Assembly: GCA_046732855.1 (NCBI GenBank)
Contig: JBKPNX010000188.1
Coordinates: 1-14,740 of the forward strand
DNA length: 14,740 nt
Reading direction: 5' to 3'
Source: JBKPNX01 sp046732855
Lineage (GTDB): Bacteria > Pseudomonadota > Alphaproteobacteria > Geminicoccales > Geminicoccaceae
In this document: positions 6,013 to 13,883 of the stretch, in pieces
Position numbering within the stretch: position 1 is the stretch's first letter
How the letters are laid out: every line of letters begins with the position of its first letter
Made by a program: the position numbers and the translations under genes
The notes under the pieces: model-generated
What the model was told of the DNA's origin: nothing
Database searches by the model: none
What the model saw: only the letters and a program-made list of their open reading frames with translations

Positions 6013-7257
6013 TCAGCTCTGGGGCCAGATCGGCTCGGCGACCGCGAGCGCGGGTGGATAGACCGTGACCGGGACGCCATCCTGCCACTGGATGATGGTC
6101 AACCCGGCGCCGACCCGGCGCCCTTTGTCGTCGAACTTGAGCTCGCCGCCCGGGAAGTAGGGCGATGGTCCGTCATCGAGCGTGCGCAGCGCCTCGGCCA
6201 CCGCCTCGCGATCGGCCTTGCCGGCTTTCTCGAGCGCGGCCTTCAGGATCCACATGTCGCCGTACGTCGAGATCGCGTTCTGGGTCATCCAGGGCTCGCC
6301 GTAGCGTTCCTTGAGGCGGGCGATCATCGCCTCGTGCCCCTTGGCGCCCCAGTTCGCCACCACCGCCATCACGCCCTGCAGCAGCTCGGGGCCCATGGTG
6401 TTGAGCAGATCGGGCTCGGCGATCGCGATGCCGAACGAGATCGTCGGGATGCGGCCCTGGCCGAGGCCGAACTCGTTCATCTTCTCGAGCACGAGCTTGG
6501 CGTCCGAGATCACGGTCGGCAGGAAGAAGAACAGGTCGGGCCGCGCCGCCCGCAACTGCTGCACCAGCGGCGTGGCGTCAGCGAGAGGCGGCGTGAAGGT
6601 CTCGTCGACCACCAGCTCGAGTCCGAGCTCGGCCAGCAGCCGCTCCCGCATCGGCTTCACCGACGAGAGCGAGGCGGCGGTGTTGTCGGTGACGATCGCC
6701 ACCGTCTTCGGGTCGGCGCCCGCGGCCTTGGCGAGCTCCATCAATCTCGGCAGCGACTGCTCCGCCTGCGAGCCTGAGGTTGCCGAAGTCTGGAAGATGT
6801 AGTGGAAGCCGCGATCGGTGATCTTGTCGGAATACGAGAGGGTCAGCATCGGCAGCTGGGCGCGCTCGGTCACCTCGGTGACCGCGAGGGTGAACGAGCT
6901 GAGATAGGATCCGGTCGCCGCGACCAGGTCGGTGTGCTCCGCGACCATGCGCTGCGCGGCGTTCTTGGCCTTTTCCGTAGTGTCGCCCGAATCGAGCACG
7001 ACCAGCTCGAGCTTGGCGCCGCCGAGCGCCTGGATGCCGCCTGCCGCGTTGATGTCCTCGACTCCGAGCTCCGCGCCCATGCGCATGACCTGACCGGGTC
7101 GCGCATAAATCCCCGAGAGCGGCACCAGCAGGCCCACCTTGACGGTATCCCCGCTGCCCTGCGCGTGAGCGGAGCAGGCGCCGAATCCGAGCATCGCCGC
7201 GAGCGGGGCCGCGATCAGCGGTCCCATGCCGAGGAAGTCGCGTCGTCGAATGGTCAT
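6013..7257 (-). CDS. Liv-type ABC transporter substrate-binding protein (Peripla_BP_6 family) with Tat signal
   Basis: A 414-residue periplasmic binding protein of the branched-chain amino acid (LivK-like) class. The N-terminus has a twin-arginine motif RRRDFLG (4-10), a hydrophobic stretch (about 11-27) and a likely signal-peptidase site AHA|Q (30-33). C28 in FGACSA is a poor lipobox. The mature part opens VKVGLLVPLSGIYA and includes GAELGVEDINAAGGI, the usual first lobe of the family. ATG at 7257 is preferred over 7260 because GGGAG (7263-7267) is then 5 nt away. The gene follows the livF-type ATPase by 43 bp, with a small hairpin (5-bp arms 7277-7281 and 7288-7292) in the gap, and precedes the CMD-family gene. 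Members of this class also bind aromatic acids, urea, amides and dicarboxylates. Given catabolic genes rather than amino-acid genes around it, the ligand is more likely an organic or aromatic acid; this is inference. Confidence 0.93.
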   Translation of the reverse strand: MTIRRRDFLGMGPLIAAPLAAMLGFGACSAHAQGSGDTVKVGLLVPLSGIYARPGQVMRMGAELGVEDINAAGGIQALGGAKLELVVLDSGDTTEKAKNAAQRMVAEHTDLVAATGSYLSSFTLAVTEVTERAQLPMLTLSYSDKITDRGFHYIFQTSATSGSQAEQSLPRLMELAKAAGADPKTVAIVTDNTAASLSSVKPMRERLLAELGLELVVDETFTPPLADATPLVQQLRAARPDLFFFLPTVISDAKLVLEKMNEFGLGQGRIPTISFGIAIAEPDLLNTMGPELLQGVMAVVANWGAKGHEAMIARLKERYGEPWMTQNAISTYGDMWILKAALEKAGKADREAVAEALRTLDDGPSPYFPGGELKFDDKGRRVGAGLTIIQWQDGVPVTVYPPALAVAEPIWPQS

Positions 7258-7300
7258 CATCGCTCCCTTCGTTCTGCCCGCGCTGCTGCGGGTTGCAGTA

Positions 7301-8008
7301 TCACATGCCGAGGTAAGCCTGGCGGACGCGATCGTCAGCGCGCAGCGCCGCGGCCGTCCCCTCCAGCACCACGCGTCCGGTCTCAAGCACGTAGCCGTGG
7401 TCGGCGGATTCCAGCGCCTCGGCAACGCGCTGCTCGACCAGGAGAATGGTGAGCTGCGCCTCCTTGCGGATCTCCATCAGACGTTCGAACACGAAATCCG
7501 CGACCGTCGGCGCGAGCCCCATCGACGGCTCGTCAAGCATCAGGAGCTTGGGCGAGGAGGCAAGGCCGCGGCCGATCGCGAGCATCTGCTGCTCGCCGCC
7601 GGAGAGCGTGCCGGCGAGCTGCGCGCGGCGTTGCTCGAGCACCGGCAGCCATTCGAAGATGCGCTTGACGTTGCGCTTCCAGGCGCGCCGGCCGGCCTCG
7701 GTGTATGCGCCCATCTCGAGGTTCTCCAGCACCGTGAGCGAGGGGAAGACCTGGCGGCCCTCAGGGATGTGCGCGATGCCGAGATGCGGCCGCCTCGCCG
7801 GCGCCACCCGCAGCAGATCGACCTCCTCGAAGCGGATGCTGCCGGCGTTCGGGAGCAGCGTGCCCGAGATGGTCTTGAACAGCGTGGTCTTGCCGGCCCC
7901 GTTCGGGCCGACGATCGACACGAACTGGCCGGCCTCGACCGCGATCGACACGCCGTGCAGCACGGGCACCGCCGAGTAGCCGGCTTCGATGCCCTCAAGC
8001 CGCAGCAT
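7301..8008 (-). CDS. livF: Liv-type ABC transporter ATP-binding protein (LivF-like)
   Basis: A 235-residue ATPase with all nucleotide-binding motifs: Walker A GPNGAGKTT (34-42), signature LSGGEQQ (135-141), Walker B LLMLDE (155-160), D-loop MGLAP, and VEQ (191-193) at the H-loop position, where LivF proteins usually carry Gln in place of His. IAHIPEGRQVFPSLTVLENL (78-97) is the typical LivF stretch. The ATG at 8008 overlaps the end of the preceding permease/ATPase gene by 14 nt and has GGAG 5 nt upstream, so the two are translationally coupled. It should pair with the ATPase domain of that fusion protein as a heterodimer driving import. The gene symbol reflects family membership only; the cargo need not be leucine, isoleucine or valine. 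Confidence 0.95.
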   Translation of the reverse strand: MLRLEGIEAGYSAVPVLHGVSIAVEAGQFVSIVGPNGAGKTTLFKTISGTLLPNAGSIRFEEVDLLRVAPARRPHLGIAHIPEGRQVFPSLTVLENLEMGAYTEAGRRAWKRNVKRIFEWLPVLEQRRAQLAGTLSGGEQQMLAIGRGLASSPKLLMLDEPSMGLAPTVADFVFERLMEIRKEAQLTILLVEQRVAEALESADHGYVLETGRVVLEGTAAALRADDRVRQAYLGM

Positions 8009-9767
8009 AGGCGCTCCATTTCTTGCCGAGATAGGCCTCGATCACGCGCGCGTTCCTGGTCACTTCCTCGGGCGCGCCCTCGACCAGCACCGCGCCGTGG
8101 TCGAGTACGACGAGGCGGTCGGCAAGGCGCACCATGGCGTGCATGGTGTGCTCGATGATCACCATCGTGATGCCCTGCTCGGCGAGCTCGCGGATCACCG
8201 CCACGACTTCGCCGACCTCGCCGTGCCCGAGCCCCGCCAGGGTCTCGTCCAGCAGCAGGAGCCGCGGCTGGCCAGCCAGCGCGCGCGCCAGCTCCATCAG
8301 GCGGAGCTCGCGCGTGGTGAGGCCGGCAGCCTGCCGACCGGCGACCGGCGCGAGCCCCACGCGCGCGATCGCGCCGTTTGAGAGCTCCCTGGCGTGGGCT
8401 TCGTCGTGGGCGCGCACGTAGGCGCCGACCTTGACGTTGTCGGCCACGCTCATACGCGGAAACGGGCGCATCACCTGGAAGGTGCGGCCGATGCCGGCGG
8501 CGCACAGCCGATGCGGCTTCTGACCGACGCAGTCCTCGCCGTCGAGCAGCACTTGGCCGGCATCCGGCTTCAGGAAACCGTTCAGGAGGTTGAATAGGGT
8601 GGTCTTGCCGGCGCCGTTCGGACCGATGATCCCGAGGATCATGCCCTCCTGCACCCGGAAGCAGACGTCCTGAACTGCCTTCAGGCCGCCGAAGCTCTTG
8701 GACAGGTTGCGCACTTCGAGGATCACCGCCGGTGCCACCCTGTGCGCAACCGGGGCAGCCGGCTTGAATAGGACATGGGTGAGCGGAGCAGGCATCGGTG
8801 CGGTCGCGTCCGCGGGGGCAGCCCGCCGGCGCTGCAGGACGTCGCGCAGCCGCCAGAACACACCCTCGGGCGCCGCGAGGATCACGCCCACGATCGCCAG
8901 GCCGAAGATGACGCCCTGGATGCCGGGGAGACGGGCGCCGAGCTCGGCGTGCAGGGTCTCGGCGACCGGGATCAGGATCGCTGCCCCGATCACCGGGCCC
9001 CAGATCGTGCCGACCCCGCCGAACATGGTCACCGTGAGCGCCTGGGCGGAGACCAGCATCCCAAACACCGAGATCGGCGTCACGACCAGGAGCACCACCG
9101 CGTAAAACGCTCCGATCGCGCCGGCGATCGCGCCACTCAGGGCGATCGCGCGTAGCTTCCAGGCGAAGGTGTCGATGCCGGTCGCCTCGGCCGCCGCCTC
9201 GTTCTGCTTGATCGCGATCAGCGCCATGCCGAAGCGCGAGCGCTCGAGGGTGCGGGTGACGATCACGATGACGATCAGCAGGAAGAGCGCGATCAGCACG
9301 TAGATCCGCTGGTCGGCGAACTGCATGTAGCGGCCCGCCGCCTCGCGCTTCATCGGCAGCGTTACCTCCTGGTAGCCGAGCCACTCGAACACGTAGAGCA
9401 TGGCGAGCGGGTACGCGAGCATCGCGAGCGCGAAGTAGACGCCGCGCAGCCGGAAGGTCGGCAGGCCGATCAGCAGGCCAGCAAGGCCGCCGAGGATGGC
9501 CGCGAGCGGGATCGAAAACCACGGCGAGAGATCGAAGTGAATCTGGCCGAGCGCGGTCGTGTACGCGCCGATCCCGAAGAACGCCGCATGGCCGAATGAC
9601 ACGAGGCCGGTGTAGCCGCTGAACAGGTTCCACGACAGGCCGAAGCAGGCCCAGACCAGGACCAGGGTCATGATCAGCTGGTAGTAGGAGTTCTGGAGCA
9701 GGAGCGCAGTCGCGGCATAAAGCGCGGCGAAGATAAAGACCGGCGTGAGCGACCGGAGCAGCGCCAT
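7995..9767 (-). CDS. Fused Liv-type ABC permease/ATP-binding protein (LivM-LivG fusion)
   Basis: A 590-residue protein with two transporter parts in one uninterrupted frame. Residues 1 to about 305 form a LivM-like permease (GYTGLVSFGHAAFFGIGAY, 51-69; ATPase-contact loop around AIKQNEAAAEATGID, 185-199). A Pro/Ala-rich linker (about 312-347) leads to a LivG-like ATPase with Walker A GPNGAGKTT (382-390), Q-loop Q431, Walker B LLLLDE (503-508) and H-loop H540. Two motifs are unusual: the signature reads LTTRELR (483-489) instead of LSxGQxR, and Walker B continues DETLAGLG instead of DEPxAGL. ATG at 9767 lies one base after the permease stop upstream, with GAGAGGA 6-7 nt before it; an in-frame upstream start at 9818 would overlap that gene and is unlikely. 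LivM-LivG fusions are known in proteobacteria, so the fusion itself is not an error. It should assemble with LivH, LivF and the binding protein. Confidence 0.93.
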   Translation of the reverse strand: MALLRSLTPVFIFAALYAATALLLQNSYYQLIMTLVLVWACFGLSWNLFSGYTGLVSFGHAAFFGIGAYTTALGQIHFDLSPWFSIPLAAILGGLAGLLIGLPTFRLRGVYFALAMLAYPLAMLYVFEWLGYQEVTLPMKREAAGRYMQFADQRIYVLIALFLLIVIVIVTRTLERSRFGMALIAIKQNEAAAEATGIDTFAWKLRAIALSGAIAGAIGAFYAVVLLVVTPISVFGMLVSAQALTVTMFGGVGTIWGPVIGAAILIPVAETLHAELGARLPGIQGVIFGLAIVGVILAAPEGVFWRLRDVLQRRRAAPADATAPMPAPLTHVLFKPAAPVAHRVAPAVILEVRNLSKSFGGLKAVQDVCFRVQEGMILGIIGPNGAGKTTLFNLLNGFLKPDAGQVLLDGEDCVGQKPHRLCAAGIGRTFQVMRPFPRMSVADNVKVGAYVRAHDEAHARELSNGAIARVGLAPVAGRQAAGLTTRELRLMELARALAGQPRLLLLDETLAGLGHGEVGEVVAVIRELAEQGITMVIIEHTMHAMVRLADRLVVLDHGAVLVEGAPEEVTRNARVIEAYLGKKWSAYAAA

Positions 9768-9768
9768 T

Positions 9769-10731
9769 TCAGGTCCTCTCGACCGCGCGGCCGAAGAAGC
9801 CCTGCGGGCGGAACACAATGATCAAGAGGAAGATGACGAAGATCGTGGCATTCTGCAGCTGGGTCGGCAGGACCAAGGTCGAAAGCTGCTGCACCAGCCC
9901 GATCGTCATGCCGCCCCAGAACGGGCCGATGATGCTGCCGATGCCGCCGAGCACGACCCCGGCGTACATGACGATCACGTATTCCAGGCCGACGAAGGGG
10001 TGGAACGGATAGTTGGTGGCGAGCAGGCCACCGGCGATCCCGGTAGTACAGGTGCCGAGCGCGAATGCGATCCGATGGGCGTGGTCGACGTCGATGCCCA
10101 TGTAGGTCGAGGCGTCCGGATTATCGGCCGCAGCGCGCAGCGCCTTGCCAAGCCGGGAGCGAGTGATCAGCACCCAGAGCATGACGATCGCGAGCACCGA
10201 GGCGAGCGCCGATACCGCCCGCGACTTGTTCACGAACACGCTGACGAAATCGCCCCAGAACGGGCCGATCTCCCACGCGGCGCTGGACAGCGGCGTTCGG
10301 ATCGAGAGCAGCTCCGAGCCGAACAGGATCATGGCCCCGTTCTGCATGATCAGCGCGATGCCGAGCGTGAGGATGAGCTGGGCGTAGTGGCCCTCGCCCT
10401 CGAGCGCCGCGGTGCGGGCGCCGGTCACGCGCGCGATCAGCACCTTGTGCATGAGGAAGCCGAACGCGAACAGCCCGGGCGCCGCGAGCAGGATGGCGAC
10501 ATAGGGCCCGACTATGCCGCCGAACGTCGCCTGAATGCCCAAAAGCGTGAAGGCATAGAAGGCGACGTACATGCCCAACATCATGAAGTCGCCCTGGGCG
10601 AAGTTGATCACCCGCATGATGCCGAAGATCAGCGCGAGACCCACGCACATCAGGCCGTAGATCGCGCCGACCAGGGCGCCCGCGGCCAGCGCCTGCAGGA
10701 AACTTTCGAGCAGGATCTGGAGATTGCTCAC
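9769..10731 (-). CDS. livH: Liv-type ABC transporter permease (LivH-like)
   Basis: A 320-residue integral membrane protein with about eight hydrophobic helices, the usual length for LivH. The N-terminal AAGALVGAIYGLMCVGLALI and INFAQGDFMMLGMY (about 42-55) are family hallmarks, and SRLGKALRAAADNPDAS is the cytoplasmic loop that contacts the ATPase. The C-terminus (VFRPQGFFGRAVERT) also fits. The start is GTG at 10731 with only a weak GA-rich ribosome site. It follows the MmgE/PrpD gene after 122 bp and is separated from the fused permease/ATPase by a single base, so it is the first gene of the transporter block. It should form the membrane channel together with the permease half of the fusion protein. 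The symbol denotes family only. Confidence 0.95.
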   Translation of the reverse strand: MSNLQILLESFLQALAAGALVGAIYGLMCVGLALIFGIMRVINFAQGDFMMLGMYVAFYAFTLLGIQATFGGIVGPYVAILLAAPGLFAFGFLMHKVLIARVTGARTAALEGEGHYAQLILTLGIALIMQNGAMILFGSELLSIRTPLSSAAWEIGPFWGDFVSVFVNKSRAVSALASVLAIVMLWVLITRSRLGKALRAAADNPDASTYMGIDVDHAHRIAFALGTCTTGIAGGLLATNYPFHPFVGLEYVIVMYAGVVLGGIGSIIGPFWGGMTIGLVQQLSTLVLPTQLQNATIFVIFLLIIVFRPQGFFGRAVERT

Positions 10732-10853
10732 GGCGCGCCGTCTCGAGCGCCCAGCAAAGCCGCACGCCTAAAGCGTGATCGCGTCGTCATCTCACAGCTT
10801 CCCTGTCAGTCGAGCTGCCGGTTCCGCCGCCAGTCCCGACGTTCTCCCCCCGG
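10732..10853 (-). promoter_or_regulatory. Spacer upstream of livH, possible internal promoter or leader
   Basis: This 122-bp gap is larger than the other gaps within the transporter block and could hold a separate promoter for livH onward. It contains a small inverted repeat, CACGC (10763-10767) with GCGTG (10773-10777) around CTAAA, about 30 bp before livH. I see no convincing -35/-10 pair. It may equally be a simple operon spacer. Confidence 0.2.
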
Positions 10854-12254
10854 TCAGCGCGCGGCGTTCCTCCCGGCGTCGTCGTCGGTTGCGGCAAGCT
10901 CCAGCAGTTCCCCGACGTCGTCGCTCCTTTCCAGATCGTCGATCCGATCCTCGATTTTGTCAGCGCGCGCCCTGCCGAAGACGGCGGAGGCGGCAGCCCG
11001 GAAACGCGCCCTGACCTGGTCCGGGCTTGCCGGGATGACGTCCGGCAGACGCTCCACGATCGCGCTGCCATCCCTTAGGCGGAGCTCGATCTCGGCGCCC
11101 TGGGCGCGCGGAAAAGCGGCGCTGAGGCCCGGGTCCGTCTCGAGGCGGACGAGCTCGACCAAGCTCAAGATCTCGGGGTCATCCAGGCGCCCGTAGTTGC
11201 TGTCCGCGACGGCGCCGCTCGCGAGCGCCGCCGCCACCCCGAACTGAATGCTCATTTTGGCCTGAAGCGCACGCGCGAACGGTCCGCTGAAGTCGCAGCC
11301 CGGGTAACGCTTCGATGCCTCGGGCACCCGCACGATGACCTCGCGCAACAGATCGATCCGATCGCCGAGCCGGGCGCGCGCCCGCAGCGCTGCCTGGCAC
11401 GGCGTCTGGGCGAAGTTGCAGGCCGGGACAGGCTTGTTGAAGACCTCGAGAATTTCGAATCGGCCGTGCTCGAACAGCTCGATCGGGCTCCTCGGGCTGC
11501 TTCGGGCGAATGCCGCGAACAGCCCGGCTTCGCCCTCCAGGATGTCCTCGGAGGCGAGCGCGCCCGCTTCGGCGAGCTGGACGGCGGTCACGGCATTGCG
11601 CGCGGCGAAGCCGGGGTGGAAGTACATCTCGCTGCCGCCGGTATGCGGCCATTGGTTCAAGCCTGCGGTGGTGTTGGCGGCGAGCGAGAGCGCGTGCGTC
11701 GCGCGCGTCTCATCGAGACCGAGCAACCGGCACGCCGCGACGGCGGCGGCGATCGGGCCGACCAGACCGGTCGGGCGGAACAGCCGGGCGAGTTCCGCGG
11801 TCATCAGCGCCCGTCCGACCCGGCCCCCCGCCTCGTAGCCAGCGACCGCGGCGGCAAGACAGGATCCGCCGCTCACCGTCGTGCGTGCGCTGAGCGCGAG
11901 CAGGGTCGGCCAGACCACCACGCCGAGATGCGCGATGCTGCCGGCGTGCATGTCCTCGCGCACGAGCCCGTGGCCGAGGACGGCGTTGACGAAGGCGGCA
12001 TCCGCAATAGTGGTGCGCTTCGGGCTCCCGATGATCGCAGCGCCGGCGTGCGCAAGATCCGGCGCGACGGCGACCGCCTGGCGGCTCCACGGCAGCTCGC
12101 GCGCCTCGAACGCGCAGGATAAAAAATCGATCAGGCAGATCTTGGCTTTGGCCAGCACCTCGGGCGGCAACGCGGCGGGGTCGACCGCGAGCGCGGCGCG
12201 CGCGAGCCTGCGCGCGAGCGGAGGGCTGCTGAACGGCGTGCTGTCGCTGACCAT
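10854..12254 (-). CDS. MmgE/PrpD family protein (dehydratase, isomerase or decarboxylase-like) with altered active-site motifs
   Basis: A 466-residue protein matching the MmgE/PrpD fold in length and layout, a family that includes 2-methylcitrate dehydratase, cis-aconitate decarboxylase and iminodisuccinate epimerase. The motif usually seen as GHALDxDDTH...H appears as GHGLVREDMH (94-103) followed by H109. The following KxLHxG-type motif appears as MYFHPG (210-215). NKPVPAC (273-279) keeps the conserved lysine K274. So the His residues and one Lys are kept, but the first Asp, the Thr and the other Lys are replaced by Val, Met and Met, and classical activity cannot be assumed. ATG at 12254 is chosen because GGGGA lies 6 nt upstream; ATG at 12260 would have no gap. 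It lies 13 bp after the beta-hydroxyacid dehydrogenase gene and 122 bp before livH. A lyase or isomerase step on the imported acid is likely but unproven. Confidence 0.9.
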   Translation of the reverse strand: MVSDSTPFSSPPLARRLARAALAVDPAALPPEVLAKAKICLIDFLSCAFEARELPWSRQAVAVAPDLAHAGAAIIGSPKRTTIADAAFVNAVLGHGLVREDMHAGSIAHLGVVVWPTLLALSARTTVSGGSCLAAAVAGYEAGGRVGRALMTAELARLFRPTGLVGPIAAAVAACRLLGLDETRATHALSLAANTTAGLNQWPHTGGSEMYFHPGFAARNAVTAVQLAEAGALASEDILEGEAGLFAAFARSSPRSPIELFEHGRFEILEVFNKPVPACNFAQTPCQAALRARARLGDRIDLLREVIVRVPEASKRYPGCDFSGPFARALQAKMSIQFGVAAALASGAVADSNYGRLDDPEILSLVELVRLETDPGLSAAFPRAQGAEIELRLRDGSAIVERLPDVIPASPDQVRARFRAAASAVFGRARADKIEDRIDDLERSDDVGELLELAATDDDAGRNAAR

Positions 12255-12267
12255 GGCCATTCCCCGC

Positions 12268-13167
12268 TCAGCTTCTGATTTCCACGCCGGCCCACTCCTC
12301 GACCACCTTGGCGATCGAGGTGAAGTCGGAATCCGGGCCGAACCTGGCGTTGGTCACGGCGAGCATCTGGCGGACCACCGCGCCCAAAACCATCGGCACA
12401 CCGAGCGCCTCGGCCTCGTCGACGCACAGGCGAACGTCCTTGTAGGAGAGGCCAGTGGCGAAGCCGAAATCGAAGGTGCCGGGCAGGATCGCGCGCGGAA
12501 ACTTGTCCTCTGTGGCGCTGTTGCGGCCGCTGCTGGCGTTGATGATCTCGATCATGACCGCGGGATCAAGCCCGGCCTTGACCCCCATCGCGAGCGCCTC
12601 GGAAGAGATCACGAGCGCCGCCGCGGCGAGCAGATTGTTGCCGAGCTTGGCGACCTGGGCGACACCCGGCTTCTCGCCGACGAAGAAGACCTTGCCAAAG
12701 GTCGCGAGGAGCGGCTGGATCGCCTCGTAGGTCGGCGTTGGACAAGAGACCATCACCGCGAGCGTGCCGTCCCGCGCGCCCTTGATCCCGCCGCTGACCG
12801 GGGCATCCACCCACTGAATGCCGCGCGGTGCGAGCCCCTTGGCTACCCTCGTCGCCGTGCTCGGGCCGGTAGTCGAGAGGTCGACCACGGTCCTGACCCG
12901 GGCACCGTCAGCGATCCCGGCCTCGCCCAGCGCCACTCGATGGACGATGTCCGGGGTCGGCAGGCTGGTCATCACGATCTCGGCCGCGGCGGCGACCTCG
13001 GCCGCAGAGCCGGCCGGCGCCGCCCCTCGCTCGACCAGGGACCGGACCGCGGCCTCGCTGATGTCGAAGACGGTGACCGCGTGCCCCGCCTCGAGCAGCC
13101 GACCGACCATTGCCCCGCCCATCCGGCCGAGCCCGACAAATCCGAGATCGTGACCTGGCTGCGCCAT
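12268..13167 (-). CDS. NAD(P)-dependent beta-hydroxyacid dehydrogenase (3-hydroxyisobutyrate dehydrogenase family)
   Basis: A 299-residue oxidoreductase of normal length for the family. It has the Rossmann dinucleotide motif GFVGLGRMGGAM (9-20), the substrate-binding DAPVSGG (121-127) and the catalytic lysine K174 in KLGNN, followed by the all-helical C-terminal domain. The family oxidises or reduces short beta-hydroxy acids (3-hydroxyisobutyrate, tartronate semialdehyde, 6-phosphogluconate-like compounds). The residue after the glycine motif is Asp (VFDIS, 33-37), which favours NAD over NADP. ATG at 13167 has only a weak ribosome site. It lies 135 bp after the OsmC-type gene, and its stop is 13 bp before the chosen start of the MmgE/PrpD gene, so these two are very likely co-translated. 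A dehydrogenase plus PrpD-like pair suggests consecutive steps on a hydroxy-acid. The actual substrate cannot be told. Confidence 0.94.
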   Translation of the reverse strand: MAQPGHDLGFVGLGRMGGAMVGRLLEAGHAVTVFDISEAAVRSLVERGAAPAGSAAEVAAAAEIVMTSLPTPDIVHRVALGEAGIADGARVRTVVDLSTTGPSTATRVAKGLAPRGIQWVDAPVSGGIKGARDGTLAVMVSCPTPTYEAIQPLLATFGKVFFVGEKPGVAQVAKLGNNLLAAAALVISSEALAMGVKAGLDPAVMIEIINASSGRNSATEDKFPRAILPGTFDFGFATGLSYKDVRLCVDEAEALGVPMVLGAVVRQMLAVTNARFGPDSDFTSIAKVVEEWAGVEIRS

Positions 13168-13198
13168 CCGTCAGTGCCTCACTGTGCCCCCTTAGCGA

Positions 13199-13211
13199 CA
13201 GAGCCGCTCTG
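13199..13211. promoter_or_regulatory. 13-bp palindrome upstream of the dehydrogenase gene
   Basis: CAGAGC-C-GCTCTG is a perfect inverted repeat with 6-bp arms, 32 bp upstream of the dehydrogenase start. Size and place would suit a dimeric repressor site, but it is short enough to arise by chance, and no second copy was noticed in the window. Confidence 0.2.
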
Positions 13212-13240
13212 ACCACACGGCTTCTGGCGTTGCCGCGCCC

Positions 13241-13259
13241 GGGCCGGTGCGATTGCGAC
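13241..13259 (-). repeat. 19-bp imperfect direct repeat, copy 1 (after osmC-type gene)
   Basis: This copy reads GGGCCGGTGCGATTGCGAC on the plus strand and matches the copy at 13884-13902 at 17 of 19 positions. It lies 43 bp past the stop of the OsmC-type gene, in the spacer leading to the dehydrogenase gene. A CCTTAGCG octamer at 13190-13197 lies on the dehydrogenase side; the same octamer accompanies the other copy in the same order. Confidence 0.4.
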
Positions 13260-13302
13260 GCGGTCCCGCGGCGGTCGCTATCGTTGCGCGAGCCCGCCCG
13301 GG

Positions 13303-13767
13303 TCAGACGCGGCGCACGATCGCCGTGTGCAGCACCGGGAAATTGACCGAGCTTGCGATGAAGCAGCCGTCGTGCGCCTTCGCGTGCAGCGCTTCCGCCT
13401 GCGCCAGATCGCCCCCGGCGATCGTGACCTGCGGCGCGAGCGTCACTTCGACGAAGCGCATCTTACGCTCCTTGAACGCCATCTTGCCGCTTGCGCGATC
13501 CTCGTAGGCGACCACCTCGATGCCGGCGCGGGCGCACTCGGCGAGATAGGTCAGCATGTGACAGGCCGCGAGCGACGCGACCAGGAGATCCTCGGGGTTG
13601 TGCTTGCTCGCGTCGCCCAGGAACGTCGGATCGGCCGAGCCCGTGAGCGGCGGCTTGCCCTCGATCTCGACCCGGTACTCGCGGGAATAGCTCCGGTAGT
13701 CCTTGGTGGAGCCGCGGTCCGCCCCGATCCAGATCAGGCGGGCGGCATAGTGATGCTCGTGGGCCAT
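13303..13767 (-). CDS. OsmC family protein (thiol peroxidase-like)
   Basis: A 154-residue protein with the OsmC/Ohr fold, a homodimeric two-cysteine family that reduces organic hydroperoxides in the cytoplasm. The two key cysteines are present: C69 in LVASLAACHMLTYL (about 62-75) and C135 in HDGCFIASSVNFPV (about 132-145). PTFLGDASKHNPEDLL (47-62) precedes the first. The sequence resembles the OsmC/YhfA side of the family more than Ohr proper, so the natural substrate is open. ATG at 13767 has GGGGAG about 10 nt upstream, a somewhat long spacing. It stands between the PdxA-like gene (143 bp before) and the dehydrogenase gene (135 bp after) on the same strand. These spacers are longer than elsewhere in the operon and share a 19-bp repeat. 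It may protect against peroxides formed during catabolism; this is inference. Confidence 0.93.
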   Translation of the reverse strand: MAHEHHYAARLIWIGADRGSTKDYRSYSREYRVEIEGKPPLTGSADPTFLGDASKHNPEDLLVASLAACHMLTYLAECARAGIEVVAYEDRASGKMAFKERKMRFVEVTLAPQVTIAGGDLAQAEALHAKAHDGCFIASSVNFPVLHTAIVRRV

Positions 13768-13883
13768 GGCGCGTGCACTCCCCGTCCAGGATCAACCGTC
13801 GCCGTGCAGCGCTCCTTAGCGGGAATTCCGCGCAGCGCCAAGACGTCCGAAGCCCCGCGGCCGATCGAGACCCGGCCTGCGGC

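Noticed and set aside
7540..9633. 697-residue minus-strand open frame overlapping the LivM-LivG and LivF genes in another frame
   Set aside because: Its translation is Arg/Ala/Gly-rich low-complexity sequence with no family motif, and it overlaps genes with clear ABC motifs. It is an out-of-frame artefact of high GC.
7995..9767. Idea that the LivM-LivG fusion results from a sequencing error removing a stop
   Set aside because: The permease and ATPase halves are joined by a long Pro/Ala-rich in-frame linker of about 35 residues, which a single lost stop would not create. This type of fusion is known in proteobacteria.
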